64,000 bases of DNA from Neurospora crassa OR74A (Eukaryota > Ascomycota > Sordariomycetes > Sordariales > Sordariaceae), in contig NC_026501.1 of the NCBI RefSeq assembly GCF_000182925.2, positions 7,481,917-7,545,916 of the forward strand, read 5' to 3'. Numbering within the stretch: the first letter of the stretch is position 1; the number at the start of each line of letters is the position of its first letter. Below the pieces are notes generated by a model that made no database searches, was not told where the DNA came from, and saw only the letters and a list, made by a program, of their open reading frames with translations. Below are positions 43,960 to 54,062 of the stretch, in pieces. The position numbers and the translations under genes are program-made.

Positions 43960-46148
43960 ATGGCAGCGTCCCTGTCTGCGCGGGCCGTGCTCACCCCGCG
44001 CGGCAGCTCACTCTCTGGAGGAGCCATCGCCGGGGCTGTGGTCGGCTCCTGCATTGGGTTTTTCCTGATTCTCCTATGTCTGTTTCCTTTTGTTGTGCGT
44101 GCGTGGAGACGCCGGGCCGAGAAGCATGGTGATATCGGCCATGCGGAGAAGGGGCAGGCCCCCGGAGGCCCCATTTTCCACAACAGCCCCGGGAGCACGC
44201 CCAAGCGGCTCTCCGGTGAAGGGGAAGGCTATGCTCCGGACACCCCGCCGCCTGGCCTTGCATCACCGGCCCCCTTCATCCCGGGGGACGGTCACCACCC
44301 CGATCAGAGGGCGGCCTCCCATCATCAGTCCCAACACACCCCTGCCCTCCCACGGGGCGTAGGTATACAACAAGGGCTGCCGTCCTCCATATCGCCGCCC
44401 TTTCAACCACCTTCACCAACTACATCAGCCACAGCGAGCTTTCAAAGAGACCAACCCGGCCCCGATTCGACAAGGACAAGAGTGGCATCGATAGCGACCA
44501 CTGAAGCCGAGAGCAACCGCGATCTGAGCCTTGACGACTCCCACGGTTTGAGCCCTCCCACTCACCAAGTACCACCTGCCGTTTCACCTGGAGGCATCAC
44601 TGAGGAGCCGGAAACCTTTGAACGCCCCACTCAACGTCACTCCTTCCCTCATCTCCCCGAGTCCATCAGGAACTTCATTTACAGGCGTCAGTCAGGTAAC
44701 AGCCGGAGGGATAGCAAGCGATCAACCCTTGGAGGCACCGCTGGAACACGGTCGCCTTCGCTCCTTACCACGACCGACTACCCGGTTCCAACACATCAAC
44801 CTGAACCTGTCCCACCAGTCTTCGAGGTTGACACTGAGGCGCCAGGAGCTGCCTACGAATACTATCACGGTCACCCATATTTAAACAGCACCAGCCAACC
44901 TTATCCCGACGACTCTTCTGCACCTCCACCACCGCAACCTACCACTCTGCCCACCACTCTCCTCCGTCAAGACACCCTTCTTGCCTCGTGGGAAATCCAG
45001 CAAGGCATCAACCGCACCGACAGTTTACCACCTACTACCATTGTCTCTGACCTCCCAAGTCCTTGTGTGGATCTGACTGTTGGGCCAACCGCCAGTCCTA
45101 TGGAAATGATGAGGCCTACCAACCAAGCCGAGAGCGCCTGGGCTGTAAACCAGGAGATTATCAAGTTGGAAAATACCCCGCCCGCTCCTGCCGTCAGTGC
45201 CTTCTCCCCCCAGACTATTCCGGCAGAGTTCGCCTACTCCCAGCAGATGCAAAGCCCCCAGGAACAGTACGGCCCGGAGCCACAGTATAGCGAGTATACG
45301 CATGTACCAGAGATTCAGCAAAACGGCCAGGACTTTGATCTTGACTCAGCTGCCTTGTACCCCAACGACGGCTTTGGTCTACATGACATGTCCGATATCT
45401 CTACTCCTCCACCATTGTCCGAGTCCTCAAGGCAGAACACGCCCAGCACGCGGCTCACATACTCGCCATCGCCCAGGCCAGACTTTGATCAGAACACCAA
45501 CTTTGCGCCGCTCATGGTTCCCAACTCCCCAGCCAACTTTTCTTCTTCTACCGGGGGCTTCTCATCAAACCAGGGCATGTCACCCGGCGCATTGTCGGTC
45601 AATGACTATTCCTCGTCACAGGGAATGTCACCAGGAGGATTGTTGGTCAACGACTATGGAGCCCAAGTGATGTACCCCCAAGGCCTATCTCTTTCGAGCA
45701 TCCCTCAGTCCGGCATGTCCCCAACAACACCATCATCCAGCGGCGCTTCACCTAGAGTGTTTGCTTGCGACCAATGCCACCGTGAATTCGACCAAATTCA
45801 CAAGCTGAAGTGAGCATCTATGCCTCCTCATCCTATCTTCCTACATATACAGATCACTAACAAACATATAGCCATCACAAACGCTACCACGAACGCCCAC
45901 ACGAGTGTACCCACCCTGGCTGCACCATGCGGTTCGGCACCAAGACCCATCTGGACCGCCACATTAACGACAAGCACAAGAAGACTCGCCAGTTCCACTG
46001 CACGGTGCCCGAGTGTCCCTGGTCAAGACAGGGTGGCCGCTCGTTCCCCAGGAAGGACAACTGGAGGAGGCACATGATCAACAAGCACCAAATCACGCCT
46101 TTGCAAGAGCCGATCGAGTATAACGATGTGGCCATGGGCGACGCATGA
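43960..46148 (+). CDS. membrane-anchored C2H2 zinc-finger protein
   Basis: Two exons, 43960-45809 and 45872-46148 (phase 2), give 708 residues. The first ATG of the frame is used. Residues about 21-47 form one transmembrane helix with small residues (GGAIAGAVVGSCIGFFLILL) followed by basic RAWRRR. A long Pro/Ser/Gln-rich disordered region of some 550 residues follows, then three C-terminal C2H2 fingers: C602/C605/H618/H623, C629/C634/H647/H652 and C660/C665/H684/H689. The intron lies inside finger 1 and joining it restores the spacing C-x2-C-x12-H-x4-H. If the model is right, this would be a membrane-tethered transcription factor needing release, with the N-terminus outside the cytosol and the fingers inside. 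Alternatives are an unrecognised second promoter inside the exon or two genes fused in my model; the frame is continuous, which favours one gene. Confidence 0.82.
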
Positions 46149-46570
46149 TGGCCGATGGTCTAGTCTACGGTACTCGGTAGAAGGACGCAGTGTACGATGG
46201 GTCTGCTTGGGTGGCATGCTCTTGCTCTTGATGAGCGAGCTGGGTTAATGTGCTGAAGTGATAGAAAACGCCAGGCAAGCGTTTGATAAGGGGCCTTGAT
46301 GGTCCTTATGAGTGCGCCAAAGATGATTAGGGGACTGTGATACCCACCTTAGTTCGGGCATTGGATGCCTTTTTTCTTTTCTACCAGCATTTTGGATGAT
46401 GATGATGAATGGCCTGGACATTAGATCTTGAGAAGTACAGACCTGCCTTATTTGTCTTTTTCTTTTCATTGTGGAAAGCGAGAAACGCCATTCATAGTAT
46501 ATAATGCATCTATATGGAGCGTGTGGCTTCAGCGTTTTGTCTTTAATACGTTACGAAAAGCCATTGGGCA
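46149..46570. other. intergenic, 3' flank of the zinc-finger gene
   Basis: About 420 bases downstream of the zinc-finger gene stop. No gene seen. Confidence 0.5.
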
Positions 46571-46963
46571 TCATCTATAACCCATACAACCATGGACTTT
46601 GGTCTTCTCAACTGAAGATCTGTATCTCTTGAACTTCCTTTCTTCACTCGTGAATGCCACTCTGCGATCCATTAAAACCCTTGGCTCGTAGCCTGTGAAT
46701 CTATACGGCTCACGGGGGTTCATCGCTTCTTCGGGGGTATCAAACTTTGCTGGAGGGGGATTCTCTGGACTCAAACCCGCTTTTGCTGATGGCAGAAAAT
46801 CACTTCTGGCAGGAAGAGAGATTCGGCCATGCCACTCTCGCAGAGTCTTGGCATCAGAGATTTTCCACCTCCTGCCTCTTGCGAAAAAGTGTCTTCGCAG
46901 CGTTCCCAGGCCAGTCACCCAGCCGCTGCTGGCCATGCTCTTCCTTCTTCCCATCACAATCAT
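46571..46963 (-). CDS. possible small protein downstream of Rrp40
   Basis: A 130-codon frame opening with an ATG 33 bases after the Rrp40 stop, on the same strand. The peptide is basic (RRHFFARGRRWKI, KFKRYRSSVEKTK) with a plausible middle (SPENPPPAKFDTPEEAM) and reads like a small soluble or organellar protein, but I do not recognise it. It may instead be chance within the Rrp40 3' UTR. Confidence 0.33.
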   Translation of the reverse strand: MIVMGRRKSMASSGWVTGLGTLRRHFFARGRRWKISDAKTLREWHGRISLPARSDFLPSAKAGLSPENPPPAKFDTPEEAMNPREPYRFTGYEPRVLMDRRVAFTSEERKFKRYRSSVEKTKVHGCMGYR

Positions 46964-46995
46964 TGTTCCCTTTAACCCATTTTACCTTTGAATCC

Positions 46996-47907
46996 TCAAC
47001 GCATCTCCCTAACCAGCTTCTTCACCAACTTCCTCTGCGCCTCCACCCCCAGTCCCTTCTCATCCGTCTCCCTCAACGCCCTGCCCACCATCACCGCCGT
47101 CTTGACACTCTCACTACCCACCCACACCTTCCCGTTCCTCCCCACCGCCGTCTCAAACGCCAACCCTTCCTCGCCCAGCGCCTCAAGAACCTCCACTTTG
47201 CCCTCCTCCCTACTTTTCGCCATCAACAACCTCCTCGCAAACCCAAGACTGACATCAAACACCATGCCGTCCTTCAAGGGGCCCAGCCCGTCCGCTTTGC
47301 CGGTCGAAGAGTTGACGCATTCCAGCTCGGGGTCCATGTGCCGGTTGGCCAGAGACACACGGGCGTAGACGAGCTCGCCCGACGCCAGTTGGGGACGGGT
47401 TTTCTTGGTGGCTGACTCGAAGGCGAGGTGCGGGAGGGTGGCGTTGGGGGTATAGGGCGAGAGGGAGACGTAGTAGAAGTCGGTGGCGGAGCGGGCGATT
47501 TGCCCGATGATGAGGTCGCCTTGGGAGGGTATGTACTATTTTATTAATTTTTTTTGTAAAGTTAGCTTAAGGTGAAAAAGGGAAGTAAAGGAAGGAAGGG
47601 TCCTAGTAGAAGAGTGGGGAAGGAGTAGGGGGAGCGGGAAGAAGAGATATATGTGGTGGTGGTGGTGGTGGTGGTGGTGGTGGTGGTGGTGGTGGTGAAA
47701 ACGTACGCGTCCGCCATTGTATTCTATCCACATGGAAGTTTTGCGATGGTCGACTACTAGCTGGCCGGCTACCGTGGGGACGATTTCGCTAGGAGGGATG
47801 TGTCGCAACCCGGGGCCGAGACGGAGAGGGTTCTTCTTGTGGGTGGGGATGAGGGAAGGGTCGATGGTCTCGCCCGGGAGGACGACGAGGGGCGATTCTG
47901 ATGACAT
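46996..47907 (-). CDS. rrp40: exosome complex subunit Rrp40
   Basis: Two exons, 47907-47707 and 47535-46996 (phase 0), give 246 residues, close to yeast Rrp40 (240). The N-terminal domain (LPGETIDPS, LRLGPGLRH) leads into a segment (QLVVDHRKTSMWIEYNGGR|YIPSQGDLIIG, with the bar marking the intron) characteristic of the family. The S1-like region includes DFYYVSLSPY and RPQLASGELVYARV. The C-terminal KH-like part has ECVNSSTGKADGLGPLKDGM and AVGRNGKVWVGSE. Rrp40 is one of three cap subunits of the RNA exosome that thread RNA toward the catalytic subunits, in nucleus and cytoplasm. The intron is 171 bases, enlarged by a CAC microsatellite. The gene is divergent from Ssz1 with a shared promoter of 639 bases. 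Confidence 0.95.
47653..47697 (+). repeat. (GTG)15 microsatellite in the Rrp40 intron
   Basis: Fifteen uninterrupted GTG units, or CAC on the transcript strand, within the intron of the Rrp40 gene. It would be length-variable between strains. It produces an artificial poly-His frame. Confidence 0.95.
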
Positions 47908-48546
47908 GGTGATGCTGTAAATCTTGTGGGGTGTTGTGTTGTATGTGGTGGGTTGTTTGCTTTGGAATTCGAGGCTGTATAAGAAAGGTACCTGTGCTGT
48001 CGCGGTTCTGTAGTGTAAGTTTACTTTGGGAAAGTTGCGAAGGCGAGGCCAGCCCCAAGCCTCGAATGGTGGGGCAGCTGGCTGGGCTAGTTTGGAGAGT
48101 ACAACAGAGGTACTTGAAGAGCTGTCTTGAGAGTTGACCTCAACCGTTGATTTACATATTGAAATCACTTGACCAAGAACTGTAGTATGCCTAAGAGATA
48201 TAGACATTGATACGGCGGCACTTCAACCAGATGTGTCTCAAACCTTGTCGACGACAGCATATGTAAACAAACAGCGAGTACACTAATGGTGCCCACCACA
48301 AGTGACGATGTGGGGCCAGCAAGCATCCCGTATCGATTAGCGTCCGCCTTCCAAAAATTTCTGAGCCCCCACACACTGGACGACATTACCGTTCGTCGTT
48401 CGTGGTCTGGTTCCCGTCCTGCCTTGTCGATAGCAGTGCTGCTTTTCGTTGACTTTTGCGCTTTCTTCCCTTCCTACCTCCATCCTCTAGCTCTGTTTGT
48501 TTGATTCTTTCCGCTTCAACCCACACCCTCACACCCCCCCGCAAAA
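47908..48546. promoter_or_regulatory. shared divergent promoter of Rrp40 and Ssz1
   Basis: A 639-base interval between the two divergent starts. Both genes are housekeeping RNA or ribosome functions. No clear TATA on either side. Pyrimidine-rich sequence precedes the Ssz1 ATG. Confidence 0.5.
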
Positions 48547-50323
48547 ATGAGCGATTCCAAGGTCAGCGTTGCGCCCAGCGAGCGCACCGTCATCGGTATC
48601 ACCTTTGGCAACTCCAACAGCTCCATCGCCTGCACTGTCGACGATAAGGCTGAGGTTATCGCCAACGAGGATGGCGGTACGTGCCATACCCTTTCTTTTC
48701 CCCATGCGGCCGCTCCTAACAAACTCTCGTCGTACAGACCGCCAGATCCCCACCATCCTGTCCTACGTTGACGGCGACGAGTACTACGGCCAGCAGGCCA
48801 AGAACTTCCTCGTCAGGAACCCCAAGAACACCGTCGCCTACTTCAAGGACTTCCTCGGCAAGGACTTTGCGGCCGTCGACCCTACTCACAACCACGCCTC
48901 TGCCCACCCTGAGGATGCCGATGGCACCGTTGCCTTTACTGTCCAGGAGAAGGAGGAGGGCGAGGCTTCCAAGCTCTCTGTCTCCGAGGTCTCTACCCGC
49001 TACCTTCGCCGCCTGATCGAAGCCGCCTCCGAGTACCTTGGCAAGAAGGTCACCTCCGCCGTCATGACCGTCCCCACCAACTTCTCCGACAAGCAGAAGG
49101 AGGCCCTCCTCGCTGCCGCCGCCGCCGCCAACCTCGAGGTTCTCCAGCTCATCAACGAGCCCGTTGCCGCTGCTCTCGCCTACGATGCCCGCGCCGAGAC
49201 CGAGGTCCAGGACAAGATTGTTGTTGTTGCTGACCTTGGTGGCACCCGCTCCGATGTTGCCGTTGTCGCCAGCCGCAGCGGCATGTACACCATCCTCGCC
49301 ACCGTCCACGACTACGACTTCCACGGCACTGCCCTCGACAAGGTTCTCATTGACCACTTCTCCAAGGAGTTTATCAAGAAGCACCAGGTCGACCCCCGCG
49401 AGAACGCCCGCTCCCTCGCCAAGCTCAAGGCTGAAGCCGAGTCCACTAAGAAGGCCCTCAGCTTGAGCACCAACGCCAGCTTCAGCGTCGAGTCCCTCGC
49501 CAACGGCATCGACTTCACCAGCTCCATCAACCGCCTCCGCTACGAGACCATTGCCCGCTCTGTCTTCGAGGGCTTCACCCGTCTCGTCGATTCCGCCGTC
49601 AAGAAGGCTGGTCTCGATGCTCTCGACATTGACGAGGTCATCCTGTCTGGCGGTACCTCCCACACTCCCCGCATCGCCGCCAACCTCGGCTACCTCTTCC
49701 CCCAGACTACCAAGATCCTCGCCCCCTCCACCACCCCCGCCGCCATCAACCCCTCCGAGCTTAACGCCCGCGGTGCCGCTCTTCAGGCCAGCTTGATCCA
49801 GGAGTACGAGGCCGAGGACATCGACCAGTCCACCCACGCCGCCGTCACCACCGTTCCTCACGTCACTAACGCTATTGGTGTCATCTCCCTCAACGAGGCC
49901 GGTGAGGAGGTCTTCGTCCCCGTCATCGCCCCCGAGACCGCCGTCCCCGCCAGGAGGACAATCCACGTTGCCGCCCCCAAGGATGGCGGCGATGTTCTCG
50001 TCAAGATTGCCGAGGGCAACACCCACATCAAGGTCACCAAGCCCGAACCCAAGGTTAAGGACGAGTCCAAGGCCGCCAAGGTCGAGGATGCTGATGAGGA
50101 GGGTGACGACTCTGACTTCTCCGATGACGAGGAGGAGGAAGAGGAGGAGAAGCGCGAGAAGGTATGGAAGATCGGCTCTACCCTTGCCGAGGCCGCCGTC
50201 CGCGGTGTCAAGAAGGGCGGCAAGGTCGAGGTCACCATCCTCGTCGATGCTAACCTCTCGGTCACCGTAACGACGAGGGAGGTTGGTGCCAAGACTGGTG
50301 TCCGTGGTACTTTGAGCGCTTAA
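48547..50323 (+). CDS. ssz1: ribosome-associated Hsp70 Ssz1 (RAC subunit)
   Basis: Two exons, 48547-48676 and 48738-50323 (phase 1), give 571 residues. The ATPase-type domain is recognised by IGITFGNSNSSIA, ILSYVDGDEYYGQQAKN, VMTVPTNFSDKQKEALL, INEPVAAALAYDAR, VVADLGGTRSDVAV and LSGGTSHTPRIA. The G-to-S change in the phosphate-binding IGITFGNSNSSI loop and LGGTRSD in place of canonical LGGGTFD fit Ssz1, the atypical Hsp70 that binds but hardly hydrolyses ATP. With zuotin it forms the ribosome-associated complex that stimulates Ssb on nascent chains at the tunnel exit. The short C-terminal half (no full substrate lid) fits too. It is longer than yeast Ssz1 (538) because of an acidic insert (DDSDFSDDEEEEEEE) near residue 510. 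Confidence 0.94.
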
Positions 50324-51576
50324 GCCAATGAGTTTTAATTAGAATACAGTGGAGAGCTTTCTTGTAAAAGGGTTGAAGTGTTGAAAGTTATTATACCTGT
50401 GTTGTGTGTGGAGAAAGCACCTTGGCATTGTGTGTGGTGGGATAACAGGATTTTTTTTTTTGGTGTGTGCAAAAAGGAACCCAACTACTGGTATTTACTG
50501 GGCAACTTAAAATAGAGGCGAAATGATGAATTTGATGACCCTATTAGACAAATACACATACAGGAAGCGAAGCAAGCAAGGGATGATTTTCAGGAAGCTA
50601 ATCTACCTATGAATGCGACTTTGTGATGCTGAGCTAGACTAGAGGGACGTCTTTTACAGTTTCACGACCAGTTGGGAAGACGGGCAACGCTGACATATTC
50701 CACATCATTTTTGATCAGATGCAAATATATAGTAGGCAAGTGTTTGTTGGCATGTGTGATATCAATGTCTCTTTCCTGTTACACAGCTAAATAGATGCTA
50801 ATAACAAAAAAAGGTAAATCTCGCAATGGGTATATCCTCCACCAGTTCGCACATCCTAAGTCGTCGATTTTTAAATTTTCTTTTTTGTTTCTTCCCTCCT
50901 AGATAGATACCCGAATATCCAAATCCTCCTCCACTAACTTCCCTCCTCCTCCTTCTCGATATTTGTCCCTCGGTCCCTTGGTCCCGAAAACCCTTCCCGC
51001 CTGTCTTTCGTTGTCCTCTTTTTTTTCCAGCCCCCTAGCTTTCCACCTACGTAACATTTGTAGATCCTCCTCCCAACTGATGACAAGGAAAGAGATGATG
51101 GGTCGGAGAATGCTCTCGATGTGGCCATACAAGACAAAAATTTATGAAGAAAAAAAGGGGGGGTATAGAAAATCATCAGCTTCGTAGCAAGGAAAAAGTA
51201 ATGTAAATAAATGGTCATGGGACAGATGGTTCACTACTGGTAAAGGAGATGATGGGTACTATGTATGATGTGGACGTCTTGCGCTCCGTGTAATGTTATG
51301 CAGAATGCTGAATGCTGCTGAGAGATGATGATGATGATGATAATGATGATAAATGGGACATATGAGAGAGTTGAAGAGTGATGCTGAATGATTTTCTGAC
51401 AGTCTGCCGCTTGATGGATGGATGGTTGGTTGGCGGTGGTAGTATTGTATTGATAAGGGTAATCGTCAGAATTGTATGTGAGCTTGTTGAATCGTAGGGG
51501 TATCGTATTTGGTACGTATGTGTTAAATATAATGATGAGGTGAAAAAAGATGGGGAGGAGATTGTCCGTTTAAGCA
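50324..51576. other. intergenic between convergent genes
   Basis: Holds the 3' UTRs of Ssz1 (plus) and the RBR gene (minus). A GAT microsatellite lies about 51326-51352. Frames seen are short and repeat-derived. Confidence 0.5.
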
Positions 51577-54062
51577 TCACCGCATAGTACGTGGTGATAC
51601 CGGTGGTGATTGTTCCCCCGGAGCCACCAGCCGAGTCCGCGACCTGTACCTGCGAAGCTCAGCTTCGAACCGAGCTTGTGTCGGGGTCACAGCCGGCGTC
51701 ACCGTCTTGGGTGTTGAGGGTAATTCGATCTCGGTGGTCTTGATGTTGTCGTTGTTGCTGAGAGGCCACCCATCCTCCTTCATTTCGGCTTCAGCCTTGG
51801 GTCGTGCGAGCTCAATGACTTCTTGCTCTTGCAGATGAGCGGCAGCTGTCGTCTCCTCTTCTTCGCTCTCAGTTTCCGTGTCGCTCTCAGTCGTAGTCGC
51901 AGCAGGCCACTGCGGCACAGCCATGGAAGCGTACCGCATTCCAGTTTTCTTCTCCTGCTCTACCCTCAAAATCTCCACGCTGACCAGCCATCTCTTCTGC
52001 AGCTTGACCTTCCTCTGGGCAAATGTGCGGGAGACGGCATCTGCCTCATTGGCGAACTCGACGGCGAGGTCCTCGAGTTCTTCGGATTTCTTGTGGAGAA
52101 GGGCTTCCATCTCGTCTTCGTGGCGGTCGAGTAACTGCTCCATCTTTTTGCCTTGCTTCTCGCGAAGCACGTTGATCTGGGCTTGGTGCCGTCTCTCCAT
52201 GCCGTCGCGGATGCGGTATTGCTCGCTGAGCTGGTCGAGGTGTTTTTGGGTGACCTCCCTAGAAGGCATCTTCGAGTCCTGCAGGGCTTGGTCCTTCTCG
52301 CTTACTTCCTCAACTTGCGAAAGCGTCTTACAGTAGGCTTCCATGTGCTTGAGCTGTATCTTGATGCTCCGTTCCGAAGCGTCCAGCGACGAGCGGAGTT
52401 CCATCTCGGCTTCGATCTGCCGGTCCTCGAGGTGCTGCTCTGTTTTCGCATGGCGCTCCTTCATTTTCTCTGTGAGCTCCGCGTACTTCTCCAGCAGCGC
52501 CTTCTTCTTCTCCGACTGCTTTGTGCGCATGTCTTTGCGCATCCTAGCCTCGTATGCCAAAACCCTGGACATTTCATGGTTTTGCCGTTCCCTTAGCGCC
52601 TGAAACTCTACACTGTCTCGCGTCCTCCGTTCCGCTGCTTGTTGCGCCCGTCCCTCCGCCGCAGCCGCCTCTTCTTGCTCCCGCTTCTTCACTTCCAGCT
52701 CCGCGAGGCGCGTCTCTTCCTCCCTCCTGCGCCGCTCGAGCTCCTCCTCGCCGTTGCAAAAGTTGGGACACCCAACAACAGGATCCCATACGGCACCGCA
52801 AATGTAGCAGAACTGCGCCTTGCACCGGCATGTCATGTGCGTGCACCCCTGCGTGAGCTCAACCAGGTTGCGGCACTTGTAGCATCTACGCCACCCGGAT
52901 TTCTCACCCATCTTTAGCACCGTCTCCAGCTCGATGTCCTCGGGGCAATCCTGCCCGAGCCGATGGGCGCTGCGCTTGCAAATGAGGCAGACGCGCATCT
53001 TGCACGTCTTGCACATGGTCTCGAAGGGGTGCTTGGGGTCGAGCTTGGCTCTAGGCGGGATAAACTCGCCGCAGGCCGGGTTTGGGCAGAAGATGCGGGA
53101 TTCCCAGGGCGTGCTGTATTGGAGGACGGCCTTGAGGAAGGCCTGCTGCTCCTCGCGGGTGAGGATCGTCTTGATGATGGAGCTGGGAATGGGCTGGGTG
53201 CAGCAGCGGGGAGGCATCTTGGACTCGTCGGTGGTGGATTGGTTGATCATGACGGCCAGACAGTTCTGGCAGTAGGTGTGGCCGCATGGTAGCGTCTGGA
53301 GGAGGTGGTTCTCTTGGGCAAATTCCTCGCGGCAGCATATGCAGATCCTAGGAAACGGTAGAACTCGTTAGATGTGTCGTTCCAACATGGCTCATGATGC
53401 CCAGAGTATCTGGGTGGGTGGGGCTAATGATCCAGCAAAGTCACTTACACGATTGGTAACGCCGGATACGTTTTCCTCCTCTTCAACCTGCCTGTGAGGC
53501 CGCGCCGGAGCTCCCTGACGCCCTTGAAATGCCCAAAGCCAAAGATGTTGTGCGACGGCCGCCTTGTGGGCGCTGCTGGGTTGGAAAACTTTGGTTGGTG
53601 GAGCGCGGGTTTCAGCTGCGTCAAGTACTTCTCATACTGGGAAAAGTTGACAGTGTTGGACCTCTTCCTGCTCGTGGATTGTGTGAGAGTTGCCGGCATT
53701 GCTGCCGACGAGTTCGAAGCCATATCATTATCGGTGCCTGTGGCCGTTTCGGTGCCGGTGGTACTGTCGTTCGAGCATATTGTGTTGGAGCGCTGGTGGG
53801 CAACGAGAGTGCTGCTTCTCGCTGATGTGGCGTTCAAGGCAGTGGGATTTCCCAGGCTGTCAGTAAGGTTCGAGACATCGATTCCCAGACTCGAAGCCTT
53901 TGCCGTCAAGCTCTCCTCGATCTCGGCCTCAGTGGCGGTGGCATCTTCCGTCGTTATCCCGAAAACCTCACGGAGGTATTCGGACTCGTCTAGTTTGGGT
54001 GGGTTGGCGACGGTGCCGACCAGATGGGCCGACGACAACGATACTGAGGTGGATTCAGCCAT
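51577..54062 (-). CDS. RBR-type E3 ubiquitin ligase with long coiled coil
   Basis: Two exons, 54062-53449 and 53347-51577 (phase 2), give 794 residues. The N-terminal 200 residues are Ser/Thr-rich and disordered. RING1 begins at the exon joint (ICICCREEF, LPCGHTYCQNC, about 207-256). The IBR region is about 290-340 (CPNPACGEF, CKTCKMRVCLICK). RING2 is about 360-402 (CYKCRNLVELTQGCTHMTC), with C373 in the position of the catalytic cysteine of the HHARI/Parkin class. The protein would therefore transfer ubiquitin through a thioester. From about residue 404 to 680 there is a long Glu/Lys/Arg/Gln-rich coiled coil, unusual in length for this class, and then an acidic and Pro/Thr-rich tail. The intron splits the protein just before RING1. 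No substrate is known. Confidence 0.9.

Noticed and set aside
48716-50026. A 436-codon minus-strand frame rich in Gly, Val and Leu, opposite Ssz1.
   Set aside because: It mirrors the GC-rich third positions of the Ssz1 coding strand; the composition is an antisense artefact and no start or domain is present.
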